From an uncultured Cellvibrionales bacterium (GTDB taxonomy: Bacteria; Pseudomonadota; Gammaproteobacteria; Pseudomonadales; Dasaniaceae), in assembly GCA_913019905.1 (NCBI GenBank), contig CAJVZD010000030.1:1-53986 (forward strand): a DNA stretch of 53,986 nt, in the 5' to 3' direction. Shown here one piece after another: positions 23,920 through 33,885 of this stretch; the first letter of the stretch is position 1, and every line of letters starts with the position of its first letter. Both the position numbers and the translations under genes were made by a program. Under the pieces are notes generated by a model. The model made no database searches. It saw nothing but the letters and a program-made list of their open reading frames with translations, and was not told where the DNA came from.

Positions 23920-24460
23920 GTGATAAGTTACGAAATGTAATGCAGAGAGACTGATACCTTTAGATAAACTTCGTCAGTGCAGGCATGGATAAAAAAAGCC
24001 ACTAGCAATTAGTGGCTTTAATTCGACGTAGCTTTTTTTCCAAAAATATTAAATACTATCGGCCCGCTAACAAAACACCCACCGTTATGAATCTTCTGCT
24101 CATGCAATCGATGGATCGTTTTTGGGTATCCCTGTTCGCGACCAATCGAGCGCTGTGCAAAGGTAGAAGAATTGAGGTTTACAAACTGAGCAACTATTAT
24201 TCCCTTAGTGCGTGCGATTACTCGTTCCGTAACTTCCTCGGTTGTGGTGACAAGCTCACTGCGACTTTTTCAGATTTATTCCTATAGATTGAAATCCTCC
24301 TGCCAGAGGACTCGAATTCTTACATTGATTTTTTTTATCACGAGCCGGACCCAATACGGTGCCCGTTAACCAAATAAGCGAGAGCTGGCCTATCCCTCGT
24401 GACTCAAATTTGTTATATATAAGAAAAATAATAGAATACTAGACCGAATTCACTGTAAAG
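23920..24460. other. intergenic region with terminator and receptor promoter
   Basis: Apart from the terminator, frames on both strands lack signatures and ribosome sites. The region likely contains the promoter of the TonB receptor; TATATATAAG near 24414 is a possible -10 area. Confidence 0.4.
23995..24019. terminator. bidirectional intrinsic terminator after the sugar porter
   Basis: AAAGCCACTA-GCAAT-TAGTGGCTTT forms a perfect 10-bp stem preceded by an A run and ending in T residues. Confidence 0.8.
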
Positions 24461-27295
24461 ATGAGAAGCATTAGCAGGCCGTTATGTAGGAAGATATCCT
24501 TGCAGAGAACCCGCGAGAGGCCCCTCAGTCGTGTCTGGCTATTTGCCTTGTCATTGTTCTTTTTCGCTACCTTCTGTAAAGCCAACGAAACCCTGATAGA
24601 TTTTGCCATTCCTTCGCAGTCTTTGGATAGCGCATTATTGCTATTTGCCGAGCAAGCGGATATGGATATTGTTGGCCTCTCGTCAGAATTGTCGGCATTG
24701 ATCTCTCCGCCCGTTGAAGGGCGTATGAATCGAATCGATGCGCTTAATCTCATTTTCCGCGATAGCCTGCTGAGCTATCAAATTCTTCGACAACGAGCCG
24801 TCATCATTCGCGAAAAAGTGGCTGACCTTGAGCCCATAAAAGAGCAATCGGCTGTGGAAGCCGTCGCAGTGTTGGAAGAGGTTACGGTTTCGGCCACCCG
24901 GCGCGATAGTAAGTTACAAGATACCCCCATCGCAATAACGGCACTGAATGTCTTCGCACTGAGGCGCAATCAAGTGAACGATTTACGGGATATTGGCCAT
25001 TTGGTGCCCGGGTTAGAAATGATCAATACTGCTCAGCAGGCCGCCATATTGGTTCAATTACGGGGAGTGGGTAGCACCAATATTACTGAAATTGCTGATG
25101 GACCAGTAGCGATTCATGTCGACGGGGTCTACTCACCTCGGTCTCAAGGCGCTGCGGCGTTGCTTTACGATGTTGATAGTCTTGAAGTGTTGAGAGGCCC
25201 TCAAGGAACGCTTTTTGGACGCAATTCTGCTTCTGGAAGTATGAATGTTTATAATCGGCAACCGGTTTTCGATACGGTCGCGGGAGATTTATCGTTTACT
25301 TATGGTAATTATAATCAGCAAAAATGGCGGGGCGCATTCAATCTACCGGTATCCAGCACATTGAGCTTACGGATCGCTGCTGCCGGTAATCTGCACGATG
25401 CCTACACTACATTGCTCGATGATTACGCTGGTTTCGGCCCTCAGTATCCAGCGGCGGATAACCCGTTAGGTGATTTCGATCAGGCCTTAGATCTCAATCA
25501 GAAAGGTCCTGAATCGGCCAATCAGAAGAGTTGGCGGCTATCTGCTTTGTGGCAGCCCAGCGACGACTTTAGCGCCCAGGTGAGCGTGGAGAGATATAGG
25601 GATAAAAGTACCGGTATTGCCGAATTAGATCCGACGCTGGTTAAACAGGGCATCCGCGGTGTCGTAATAGATAGTCCGTCTTTTCTCGATTTAAGCAACG
25701 ATACCTTACGCTCAACATTCTCTTACCGTTTTGATGGTAATTACACTCTGAGTTATACCTTCGGATTGGCCGAAATGAGCCGACAGCAAATTTTCGATGC
25801 AGACTATGGTCGCGACGGCACATTCGAGCAACAACGTACTGACAGTTCAAATTTTGATTTTTACTCCCATGAAATCCAATTGATAAGCCCTGATGACGCG
25901 CGTTTGAAATGGGTGTTAGGCGTTTTTTCCTCGGAAGAAGAAAATGAAATTGTGTTTGCTGTCGATCAACAAAATGGTGGTGGTGGGCGTTTCCCTGACG
26001 GTGCGAGTAGCTGGATAAGTGGCCAAGAGGGTGCCGCGGTATCTTACGCTGTGCAACCTAATCGACGGGTTGAGTCGTTGGGTTTTTTTGCTCAAGGTGC
26101 CTATGATGTTGATGAAACGAGTCGCTTCACATTGGGGATTCGTTATACCGACGACACCAAGTCTGACCGAGGAGGAAGGGCGTTGACCTGTAGGGTAACG
26201 TCAGTATTGGGGCCTTATACCGAAGCAAATTCTATTGGGCCCGGTGCGCCAGCGAGCAGTAATATATATGCGGATGCGGCCGCTTCGGCGGCAATTGCAA
26301 CGGGACAGCCCTATGACGGAGGTACCAATGAGGGCATTGGCAATCAAGCTTGCTGGGTACGTCAGGTCAACGATTTTTCTGCGAGCTGGAGGAATACGAG
26401 TGGCTTGATTCGTTATGATGTAGACTTTGCTCATAACACGATGCTGTATACTTCCGTTTCATCTGGATTTAAATCAGGTCATATTCAAGATGCCGGTAAT
26501 AACGCAGATCCAGAAACGGTCATTAATTATGAGTTAGGTATCAAATTACAAACCTTGGATAACAATTTGCGATTTAATGCGGCTTTGTATGTTGCCGATT
26601 ACAAAGACTTACAATTTTCTAATCAAGATCGGCTCGATACCAATGGTGACGGCGTCGCCGATAGCGGTGGCAGCACCGTCGTACGAAATGCGTCTGAAGC
26701 GACTATTCAGGGTTTGGAGATGGAGCTGGAGTGGGCGATGACGGCCCAGGATAATTTTCAACTGATCGGAACCTTGATGGATGCCCGGTTTGACGAGTTT
26801 GAAATCCCCGATACGTTGTATGGAGATTTGTTTAACCACTACGTGTCGCCTCAAGCGAATTCACCCACTGATCCGGTAGATCTATCTGGAAATTCGCCGC
26901 CTAGAACACCGGATTGGAAATTCACCTTTGTTTACGAACACGACTTCTTATTTTCAGCGGGGAACCTAACCTCTCGGTTATTAGCCACCGTTTCGGACCG
27001 TTATTATTTGGATATTTATAATCGTAGCGATCTGGGTGCAGGTGTCTTTCCACATCTTCCCAGCGGAGGAGACGATTTAGGGGTACAGAATGCTTACGAA
27101 ACTTATGATTTTAGTTTGCGATTTTCTCCGTCTTCAAAAAAATGGTTGGCAGAAGCCTATGTTAAAAATTTGACTGATGAAAACATCAAAATATCATCGG
27201 GATATTTTATTACAGAAAATGGGTTTGTATCGACGTACCTTCCGCCGCGGACTTACGGTGTGACGTTGAGTTACTTCTTCGATCAACGGCAGTAA
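24461..27295 (+). CDS. TonB-dependent outer-membrane receptor with STN signalling domain
   Basis: This 944-residue receptor has a signal segment at about 24-41 and an STN domain at about 46-118 (DFAIPSQSLDSALLLFAEQA through SLLSYQILRQRAVIIRE). A TonB box EEVTVSATR lies at 139-147. The plug domain (LRGVGSTNITEIADGPVAIH, VDSLEVLRGPQGTLFGRNSA) and a 22-strand barrel follow, ending YGVTLSYFFDQRQ. The STN domain marks it as a signal-transducing receptor that pairs with FecR at 20977. It takes up a substrate across the outer membrane with energy from TonB. The neighbouring sugar porter points to a carbohydrate or glycoside, which is inference. Confidence 0.95.
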   Translation: MRSISRPLCRKISLQRTRERPLSRVWLFALSLFFFATFCKANETLIDFAIPSQSLDSALLLFAEQADMDIVGLSSELSALISPPVEGRMNRIDALNLIFRDSLLSYQILRQRAVIIREKVADLEPIKEQSAVEAVAVLEEVTVSATRRDSKLQDTPIAITALNVFALRRNQVNDLRDIGHLVPGLEMINTAQQAAILVQLRGVGSTNITEIADGPVAIHVDGVYSPRSQGAAALLYDVDSLEVLRGPQGTLFGRNSASGSMNVYNRQPVFDTVAGDLSFTYGNYNQQKWRGAFNLPVSSTLSLRIAAAGNLHDAYTTLLDDYAGFGPQYPAADNPLGDFDQALDLNQKGPESANQKSWRLSALWQPSDDFSAQVSVERYRDKSTGIAELDPTLVKQGIRGVVIDSPSFLDLSNDTLRSTFSYRFDGNYTLSYTFGLAEMSRQQIFDADYGRDGTFEQQRTDSSNFDFYSHEIQLISPDDARLKWVLGVFSSEEENEIVFAVDQQNGGGGRFPDGASSWISGQEGAAVSYAVQPNRRVESLGFFAQGAYDVDETSRFTLGIRYTDDTKSDRGGRALTCRVTSVLGPYTEANSIGPGAPASSNIYADAAASAAIATGQPYDGGTNEGIGNQACWVRQVNDFSASWRNTSGLIRYDVDFAHNTMLYTSVSSGFKSGHIQDAGNNADPETVINYELGIKLQTLDNNLRFNAALYVADYKDLQFSNQDRLDTNGDGVADSGGSTVVRNASEATIQGLEMELEWAMTAQDNFQLIGTLMDARFDEFEIPDTLYGDLFNHYVSPQANSPTDPVDLSGNSPPRTPDWKFTFVYEHDFLFSAGNLTSRLLATVSDRYYLDIYNRSDLGAGVFPHLPSGGDDLGVQNAYETYDFSLRFSPSSKKWLAEAYVKNLTDENIKISSGYFITENGFVSTYLPPRTYGVTLSYFFDQRQ

Positions 27296-27349
27296 GGGAC
27301 CATTAGCGGGGGCCATCCAAACCCAGCATTATTCTATTGCTGTTTGTCA

Positions 27350-28585
27350 TTAACCGCCGCTTTCTTCACCGCTTGTCTGATTTTCCTTCTTAAAGGCCAA
27401 GAGAAAAATAAGAGCAACAATGCTCGCGAATATGGCAGGGAATACCCATATATTGAACCAGTCATGGAGCCCGTCGTCCGTATATAAATCTGTTACATAG
27501 CCTGCGACGGTAAAACCTATAAGCATGCCAAGGCCGTAGGTTGCCAATGTAATCATACCTTGTGCCGAACTGCGGTAGCGCGATCCCGCCTTTGAATCGG
27601 TATAGATTTGGCCGGTGACAAAGAAGAAGTCGTAACATATCCCGTGTAAGGCTATACCCAGGATTAACATGAATACGCGTTCATCGGCATCACCGAATGC
27701 GAATAAGAGGTAACGCGCTAACCAGGCTAACATGCCGATTAGTAGCGTGAGCTTGACCCCGAAGCGTTGCAGAAAAATCGGCAATAATAACATAAAGCCA
27801 ACCTCTGAAATTTGTCCGATCGTCATTTTTCCCGTTGGATTTGTAACGCCAATTTCCACAAGAAACGGGTTTGCATTCTGATAATAAAAAGCCAATGGGA
27901 TGGAGATTAAAATCGATGAAACGAAAAAAATCGCAAAGTTTCTATCCTTAAGCAAGCTGAAGGCATCGGCACCCACTATTTCTCCAAAAGTCACTTTTTC
28001 CTTTCCCCTGGCTGCGGGCGTTGTGGCAGGCAGAGTAAAACTAAACAGGCCGAGCACTAAGGCTGCACAACTACCCATTAGGAATGTGTTGCTCAGCAAC
28101 CCTTTGGAAAGACTTTCCTGTGAATCCCAGGAAAAAACGAAACTAATGATCAATCCAGCAGCAATCCAGCCTACGGTTCCCCATACACGGATTTTTGCGA
28201 ATTCCTTGGTCGGGTCTTCCATTTGCCGGAAAGCAACGGAATTAACCAGTGCGAGCGTCGGCATGTAGACCACCATGTAACCCAGTACGTACGGATAGAA
28301 TGTGGAAAAATTTTCCGCGCTATGCATTTGATACAGCAATACCGCGCCGATGAGGTGTAGTGCTCCGAGAATTTTTTCTGCATTGAAGTAGCGGTCAGCG
28401 ATCAGGCCAATGACAAAAGGCGCTATAATTGCGCCCCATGATTGTGTCGAAAAGGCCATTCCAATCTGCGCGCCGGTGGCCGAAAGGTTTCCAGCTAGAA
28501 ATGTCCCCAGTGTTACAAACCAGCTTCCCCAGATAAAAAACTGCAGAAACATCATTAAACTTAAGCGATAAGCTACCGTACCCAC
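27350..28585 (-). CDS. MFS transporter of the nucleoside:H+ symporter type
   Basis: This 411-residue membrane protein has about 12 helices and the family look of Nuc_H_symport: MFLQFFIWGSWFVTLGTFLA at the N-terminus, IGMAFSTQSWGAIIAPFVIG, KIRVWGTVGWIAAGL in the middle and HGICYDFFFVTGQIYTDS in the second half. In sugar-oxidation loci such transporters are thought to carry glycosides or 3-keto sugars rather than nucleosides; that is inference. It is the last gene of a leftward group with the lactonase and GntP genes, 232 bases downstream of GntP. Confidence 0.88.
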   Translation of the reverse strand: MGTVAYRLSLMMFLQFFIWGSWFVTLGTFLAGNLSATGAQIGMAFSTQSWGAIIAPFVIGLIADRYFNAEKILGALHLIGAVLLYQMHSAENFSTFYPYVLGYMVVYMPTLALVNSVAFRQMEDPTKEFAKIRVWGTVGWIAAGLIISFVFSWDSQESLSKGLLSNTFLMGSCAALVLGLFSFTLPATTPAARGKEKVTFGEIVGADAFSLLKDRNFAIFFVSSILISIPLAFYYQNANPFLVEIGVTNPTGKMTIGQISEVGFMLLLPIFLQRFGVKLTLLIGMLAWLARYLLFAFGDADERVFMLILGIALHGICYDFFFVTGQIYTDSKAGSRYRSSAQGMITLATYGLGMLIGFTVAGYVTDLYTDDGLHDWFNIWVFPAIFASIVALIFLLAFKKENQTSGEESGG

Positions 28586-28817
28586 AATTTAATCCTCGGT
28601 TTTCATTATTATTTATTCGCTCCTGCTGACCCAGTTCATGATGCGAGTGCAAATGGACTTACTTGCATATAAATATTGCGTTGTACTGGGAAAGTTGATC
28701 GATTGTATCTTTTATTGTATCGGTTCAAGGTTGTAGTAGTTAGGCCAATATCTGTCCTTAGTAGGCCAAATTCAGCGTTTCTTCTGTTTGGTGTAATGAC
28801 CCATGAAACCATCGATT

Positions 28818-30158
28818 TCAAACAAACACACTCAGGACGATGCAACTTGCCAATCCCGTTAGTGATATGAGTGTTGTCATCACCGTCCAGGATTTAAGCG
28901 TGTCTTTTTCGTCCATACCGAGATATCGGCTCACCAACCAAAAACCTGAGTCATTGACATGGGAGAGCATGGTGGCGCCCGATGAAATGGCGATTACTAG
29001 CACACCGAGACCGGCAGCGGACATGGGCGCCAGTTCTAGTATCGGGGCCATTAACCCCGCTGCGGTGATCATCGCGACCGTTGCAGAGCCCTGAGCAACT
29101 CGGGTAACGGCGGCTATTAAGAAACCCAGAATGATTATCGGGAATTGCGCGCCGACCAACATCTCTGCCAGTACGTTCCCCACCCCTGAATCGACCAGCA
29201 GCTGCTTAAATGCCCCGCCGGCCCCGGTAATCAGGATTACCACGCCCGCAGGCTCCAGCCCTTTATTGGCTATATCCAATAGTGTGTGTTTACCGAGTTT
29301 ACATTTTTTGTTGGCTATCAGCATGGCAAATACGGTGGCCACGGTGAGTGCGACAAATGGGTGGCCAAGAAAGTTGAGGACAGTGTAAGCGTCAGACTCC
29401 GGCGAAAATAGAAAAGGCGAGAGCGTGGATGTCATGATAAGGATTAATGGCAGTAATACGATGGATATTACCCACTGAAAACTTAATTGATTTTGATCGA
29501 CCTCGGCCTTGCCGCTCTGATGGGCTGGGGGCACGAGTACATGAATTCGTCTCGCTATAAACTTGCCAAAGAGTGGCCCGGCAATAATCATTGCCGGAAT
29601 GCCCGCGATAGTGCCAAATAGGATGACCCAACCTAGATCCGCGTTGATTAGTTCGGCCACTGCAATAGGGCCGGGCGTAGGAGGGATGAAACTGTGTGTG
29701 ATGGCTAGCCCGGCTAATAGTGGAATGGCGTAGTACAACAGGGATCGGCCAGATTTATTAGCCAGGCCGTAAAGCACGGGCGCCAGGATTATAAATGCCA
29801 CGTCAAAAAATACCGGAATGGCAACCAGGAACCCTGTTAGGCCCAAACTCCATTGGATTTTTTCCTTCCCGAAGGTTTTTATCAGCGTGTTCGAAATAGT
29901 CTCAACGCCACCGGAACTCTCGAGAATCTGGCCCAAAATGGCGCCGAGGCCGACTACGATAGCAACGAAACCCAGTGTTCCACCCATGCCGTCCTTAATC
30001 GAGGTTAGTACCTGTTCAGGCTGAAGTCCCGACATCAGTCCGACCACTAAACTGGTGATTATCAAGGCCAGAAATGCGGGCGTGCGCAGATAAATTACCA
30101 GGAATAAAAGTAGGGCGATACCAGCACAGGCGACGAACAGTAAATTATAATCTAGCAT
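28818..30158 (-). CDS. gntP: GntP-family gluconate:H+ symporter
   Basis: This 446-residue inner-membrane protein has about 12-14 helices and clear GntP signatures: GMGGTLGFVAIVVGLGAILG, LVAIPVFFDVAFIILAPVLY, GLAITHSFIPPTPGPIAVAE and SSGATMLSHVNDSGFWLVSR. GntP proteins import gluconate or related aldonates with protons. It lies 59 bases downstream of the exported lactonase gene on the same strand. The gluconokinase gene diverges just beyond, so the three make a gluconate production, uptake and phosphorylation set. Confidence 0.93.
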   Translation of the reverse strand: MLDYNLLFVACAGIALLLFLVIYLRTPAFLALIITSLVVGLMSGLQPEQVLTSIKDGMGGTLGFVAIVVGLGAILGQILESSGGVETISNTLIKTFGKEKIQWSLGLTGFLVAIPVFFDVAFIILAPVLYGLANKSGRSLLYYAIPLLAGLAITHSFIPPTPGPIAVAELINADLGWVILFGTIAGIPAMIIAGPLFGKFIARRIHVLVPPAHQSGKAEVDQNQLSFQWVISIVLLPLILIMTSTLSPFLFSPESDAYTVLNFLGHPFVALTVATVFAMLIANKKCKLGKHTLLDIANKGLEPAGVVILITGAGGAFKQLLVDSGVGNVLAEMLVGAQFPIIILGFLIAAVTRVAQGSATVAMITAAGLMAPILELAPMSAAGLGVLVIAISSGATMLSHVNDSGFWLVSRYLGMDEKDTLKSWTVMTTLISLTGLASCIVLSVFV

Positions 30159-30217
30159 ACGCGTTTCTTTTTATTGAGTTATGACTATCCGGCGATAGTG
30201 ATGTATGGTCAGCCCTT

Positions 30218-31405
30218 CTAATGCACAACGGTTGAGGAAAATGTACTCATAAAGGTTGGCTGGTTTATATTAATCGACTGACCCGTCCGGCCGAGCATGC
30301 CCTGTGCGTTCACTTGAAGTGCTACGACGTTATTGCTCCGTTCGTTTGCGACAAGCAGCAGCCTGTCATCTTCGAGCAACAGAAAGAAACGCGGCCAATG
30401 CCCTTGAGTAGCTATGTGTTGTATAGTCTTCAATTTACCGTTGTTTGCTATTTCAAATACGGTAATGCTGTCGTGCCCACGATTGGAGCTATACAGTCGC
30501 GTGCCAGCGTTGTTTATCGCTATATGCGCACCTTGGCTCGGCCCCTCGAAATCATCGGGGAGCGTACTTATTTGCTGTACTGTCTTTAGGCGGCCGTCTC
30601 TATCCCGCGTTGCAAAGACTATTTGATTGGTCAGCTCATTGATCAAGTAGGCCCAATTATGTGTTGGGTGAAAAACCATATGCCGAGGACCGCTACCTGG
30701 GTCCGCTTTCAGTGCCGTGAATCCTGTGCCGATATGGCCGCTGGATGGGTTAAAGGGGTAGGCTATGACCTCATCTGTACCGAGGTCCACGGCATACAGG
30801 AATCTGGCTTGCGGATCCCACTGAGCCCAATGGGCGTGCGGCCCCTTTTGCCGCTCTGTGTTTGGACCATGACCTTTGTGCTGCAACACCGTCGGGTCCT
30901 CTACAAGTGCCCCATCAGCGTTTAGCTTGAATACCGCAACGTTGCCGCTGCTATAATTAGCCACCGCAAGGTGCTGCTCGTTCGGACTTAAGGAAACGTA
31001 ACAAGGGTGCTCGCCCTGTGAGGAAAGTGCGTTGATCTCTGTAATTGAGGTATTTTCGGCGCTTTTCCCGAAGCTTCTCACCTGGCCTGCTCGCCCTTCT
31101 TCTACAAAATACATCCGTGTTGCATCTTTACGTAGGGCACCAAAGGAAGGGTTTTTCATTTCGGTCAGTAAGGTGGGTTGGCTAAAAGATTGTGTTTGGG
31201 TGTTATAACCGAAGCGATAAACACCTCGGCTATCCCCGCTCGTATAAGAACCGGCGATTAGCTCAATAATTTTTCGCGGGGCTTTTACGGGCATGGATGA
31301 TTCCTCAGGTGCAGAAGACACGGGGAGCGTAAACAGCAGGCATACCAAGCAAAGAATCCAAGCAGTATAGGGACGTGTGCTGTGTTCTAAAACCGTGGAC
31401 GACAT
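30218..31405 (-). CDS. exported lactonase (6-phosphogluconolactonase/Pgl beta-propeller family)
   Basis: This 395-residue protein has a signal peptide (AWILCLVCLLFTLPVSSA) followed by a seven-bladed propeller of the YbhE type. Landmarks are IELIAGSYTSGDSRGVYRF, HPCYVSLSPNEQHLAVANYS, GPHAHWAQWDP and GSGPRHMVFHPTHNWAYLIN. Cytosolic members hydrolyse 6-phosphogluconolactone. Because this one is exported, free glucono-lactone or another aldonolactone made in the periplasm is the more likely substrate. It is first in the leftward group with GntP and the MFS gene. The family is firm and the substrate inferred. Confidence 0.88.
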   Translation of the reverse strand: MSSTVLEHSTRPYTAWILCLVCLLFTLPVSSAPEESSMPVKAPRKIIELIAGSYTSGDSRGVYRFGYNTQTQSFSQPTLLTEMKNPSFGALRKDATRMYFVEEGRAGQVRSFGKSAENTSITEINALSSQGEHPCYVSLSPNEQHLAVANYSSGNVAVFKLNADGALVEDPTVLQHKGHGPNTERQKGPHAHWAQWDPQARFLYAVDLGTDEVIAYPFNPSSGHIGTGFTALKADPGSGPRHMVFHPTHNWAYLINELTNQIVFATRDRDGRLKTVQQISTLPDDFEGPSQGAHIAINNAGTRLYSSNRGHDSITVFEIANNGKLKTIQHIATQGHWPRFFLLLEDDRLLLVANERSNNVVALQVNAQGMLGRTGQSININQPTFMSTFSSTVVH

Positions 31406-31621
31406 TGGTGTTTATCCAAAGGATTGAGTACTAACGAGGATAGCGCCCTGACGGATTCTATTCAACCTGCAGCACTGGCTGTTATGTTAGTAATGAGACG
31501 TACAAGGCATGCACATCCGCCCCTTTTTATTCTTCATAGCTGCATAGGCGACAGACAGCCACTCAACATCTATCATGTACGGGGCGTTGCTTTTGGGCTT
31601 GTGAGTGATATTGTGGAATCC

Positions 31622-32128
31622 ATGGATATTGATGTTGTAGTGATCGCTGGTATTTCGGGTTCTGGAAAATCTACTCTGGCGAAAATGCTTGCCGCTGCAC
31701 AGTCGTGGGATTTCATCGAAGCTGATGACTACCATGACGAAACGGCTGTTAAAAAAATGGCTAGCGGTTTTCCATTGGACGACAAAGATAGATTCCCATG
31801 GTTACTGCGTCTTAATCGCAGGCTTCAACAATCACCGCCTCGAGCAGGCGATAATAGACAACCATACGTTCTTTCGTGTTCCGCATTGAAGGAAGAGTAT
31901 AGAAACCTGTTAGTCGGTACATTAAATGCGCGTTTTGTCTGGTTAAACATATCGCACGATCTTGCCAGTGAGAGAATGAGATCGCGATCAGAGCACTTTA
32001 TGCCGTCATCCCTAGCACAAAGTCAATTTGACATCGCTGAGCCGCCGGAGCATGCGATTGTTCTGGATGCTGTCCAATCGCCCGACATTCTTTTGGCTAA
32101 AACACTCTCCTATCTTGGGTTAAAGTGA
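31622..32128 (+). CDS. gntK: gluconokinase
   Basis: This 168-residue cytosolic kinase converts gluconate to 6-phosphogluconate. Residues 1-20 read MDIDVVVIAGISGSGKSTLA with the P-loop GISGSGKS. The gluconokinase motifs EADDYHDETAVKKMASGFPL, DDKDRFPWL, LSCSALKEEYRNLL and SEHFMPSSLAQSQFD follow. A longer frame opens at 31424, but only ATG 31622 gives the family's usual length and N-terminus. It is transcribed divergently from the lactonase-GntP group. Confidence 0.93.
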   Translation: MDIDVVVIAGISGSGKSTLAKMLAAAQSWDFIEADDYHDETAVKKMASGFPLDDKDRFPWLLRLNRRLQQSPPRAGDNRQPYVLSCSALKEEYRNLLVGTLNARFVWLNISHDLASERMRSRSEHFMPSSLAQSQFDIAEPPEHAIVLDAVQSPDILLAKTLSYLGLK

Positions 32129-32197
32129 AAAAGCAGTTTGGTATTGCAAGACTGCGCTGAGCTCACAAATCAATCTCAATATTTTCATCTCTGCTTG

Positions 32198-33826
32198 TTA
32201 TTGTAGACTCCCCACGCGTTCGAATTCCCTTAGTGCCATGTACATGCTGGCTTTTGCCCAGTTAAGCGGAGTGATTGGTGAAGCGAGAACATGAGTTTGG
32301 CCCTCTATAATCACGGTATTAATACTTTCCGTCGCCATCCATGCACGGACCGGATTACCGTCTGCCGCGATCTGGTTTGGCCCTGTAAGCTGGCCCAGAG
32401 CCCTCTTTATATGAATTTTCGCGCGATGCAGGTCTTGGGATTTTAAGCGCGGCTCTTCAGTATTTTCAGCAATATGCAGCCACGCGAGAGAAATCAAACT
32501 GTCAAAGAACCATTGTGCCTCACTATTGGGCGGCAAGGTGGACAGGCGCCACAAAAATGCCTCGCGCGATGAAGTATCTCCCGTAGGCGCTGGCCCCTCC
32601 GTAGCCTGTGGACGAATCCAATAATTTCCGCCCTGGTAACTATCGTTGCTGTAACGCAATATTCCAAACGGCCGCTTCAGCGTTTCCACGTAGCTCATAA
32701 TCTGACGCTTTTCTACATCGCTTAATCCATCTAAGGGGTAAGGAGAAATCAAATGTAGAAGTGCTGCATCAGCACGCCTGTAATGCACGTCTTCGGCATC
32801 ATAATCTGGCGATTCGCCACCCATTTCCAGCTGTCGGTGGACTGTGTTCAACCCTTTGCTAATTTGGTCGTCCAGGCTAATTTTGGACCACGCTTTTTTC
32901 ACCTCTCGACCACTTGCAGAAAGTTTTGTTTTCAAGGCTTTTGTCAGCATTTTGTCGCTTCCATATAAAATTTCACGCCAAACCTGCAATGACTTTGTCG
33001 CTAATCCAATGCTGGATGAATTGCGCCGGGGTATTTCTTCCCACGCACCTGCATCTTCATAGGTGTGGAACTCGATCTTTTGTAGGAATAAAGGATACTG
33101 GAGTAAAACGTCCACTCGTTTAGGCGTTATCTCGCTGGCAAGCAGCAACTTATTTTTAAGAGCGTGTCCGAGGGCGGTAAAAAAAAGTCCGTGCGCGTCG
33201 ATTTGTCGGTGGTTCCATACCTGTGGTTTACCCTTTTCAAAAACATCATTTAAGCTGTCGGAAGCACCATCGAAACGAATGTGCGGAACTTTCATCGGGT
33301 CTTGCGCAAGGTCGGGGTTAGCGATGATGTTTTTGAATCTCTGTAGCTGTGGAGCTGTGGCGTAATAATCCCACAGTGCCAGGAGAAGTTTCTGAGCGTC
33401 GTTTTGGCGTAGGGGGTTATTGGACAGGGCGTAATATACCCAAATGTTATCGCGCACCCATATCGCGTCGTAATTGGTGTCGTCTTTCTCTCCTTCAGTT
33501 GAGCGCGTCGCCGCCGGGGCAAAACCCCGAGCATTTAAACGAATATCCAGATGGGGGGCTAACGTCGAGCTAATTTTCTTTACTTGGCCAATGGTGAGTG
33601 GCTCTTCTATCCACGGTTTGACCTCATCATTAAAAACAGCAATGAACTCTCCCTCCCAGGAGAGCACCATGGAGTGTGCCGGATCGGCAGCGACATATTC
33701 GGATACCTGCTTAAGGCCTTCTGGCTTGCCAGCGGCAAAGACGAAATTTGATGTGCCGTAAAGCCCGACAAAAAGGAGTATCACGGCTAGCGACGAATTC
33801 ACAATTAGAGACGTTTTTCTTTGCAT
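32198..33826 (-). CDS. exported glycoside hydrolase family 15-like protein
   Basis: This 542-residue protein has a signal peptide (IVNSSLAVILLFVGLYGTSN, ending near residue 31) and an (alpha/alpha)6-barrel sequence related to glucoamylases and phosphorylase-kinase-like GH15 proteins. Landmarks are NYDAIWVRDNIWVYYAL at 118, WNHRQIDAHGLFF at 204, EDAGAWEEIPRRNSSSIGLA with the WEE motif at 262-264, and the YRRADAALL segment in the second half. In glucoamylases the first Glu of the corresponding WEE is the general acid. It should release glucose or a related unit from glucosides in the periplasm. It is last in a leftward operon with the isomerase, GMC and Tat subunit genes. The exact substrate is unknown. 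Confidence 0.8.
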   Translation of the reverse strand: MQRKTSLIVNSSLAVILLFVGLYGTSNFVFAAGKPEGLKQVSEYVAADPAHSMVLSWEGEFIAVFNDEVKPWIEEPLTIGQVKKISSTLAPHLDIRLNARGFAPAATRSTEGEKDDTNYDAIWVRDNIWVYYALSNNPLRQNDAQKLLLALWDYYATAPQLQRFKNIIANPDLAQDPMKVPHIRFDGASDSLNDVFEKGKPQVWNHRQIDAHGLFFTALGHALKNKLLLASEITPKRVDVLLQYPLFLQKIEFHTYEDAGAWEEIPRRNSSSIGLATKSLQVWREILYGSDKMLTKALKTKLSASGREVKKAWSKISLDDQISKGLNTVHRQLEMGGESPDYDAEDVHYRRADAALLHLISPYPLDGLSDVEKRQIMSYVETLKRPFGILRYSNDSYQGGNYWIRPQATEGPAPTGDTSSREAFLWRLSTLPPNSEAQWFFDSLISLAWLHIAENTEEPRLKSQDLHRAKIHIKRALGQLTGPNQIAADGNPVRAWMATESINTVIIEGQTHVLASPITPLNWAKASMYMALREFERVGSLQ

Positions 33827-33885
33827 ATATCTATAGCTCTGCGTGAGACAAGTAGAGGTTTAACGGAAAGTTACGCTTCAGGCGC

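Noticed and set aside
24012..24287. Rightward 91-residue protein between terminator and receptor
   Set aside because: It starts inside the terminator stem and has no family signature or ribosome site.
28818..32128. Complete Entner-Doudoroff gene set in this cluster
   Set aside because: edd and eda are not present in the window; only uptake and phosphorylation of gluconate are supported.
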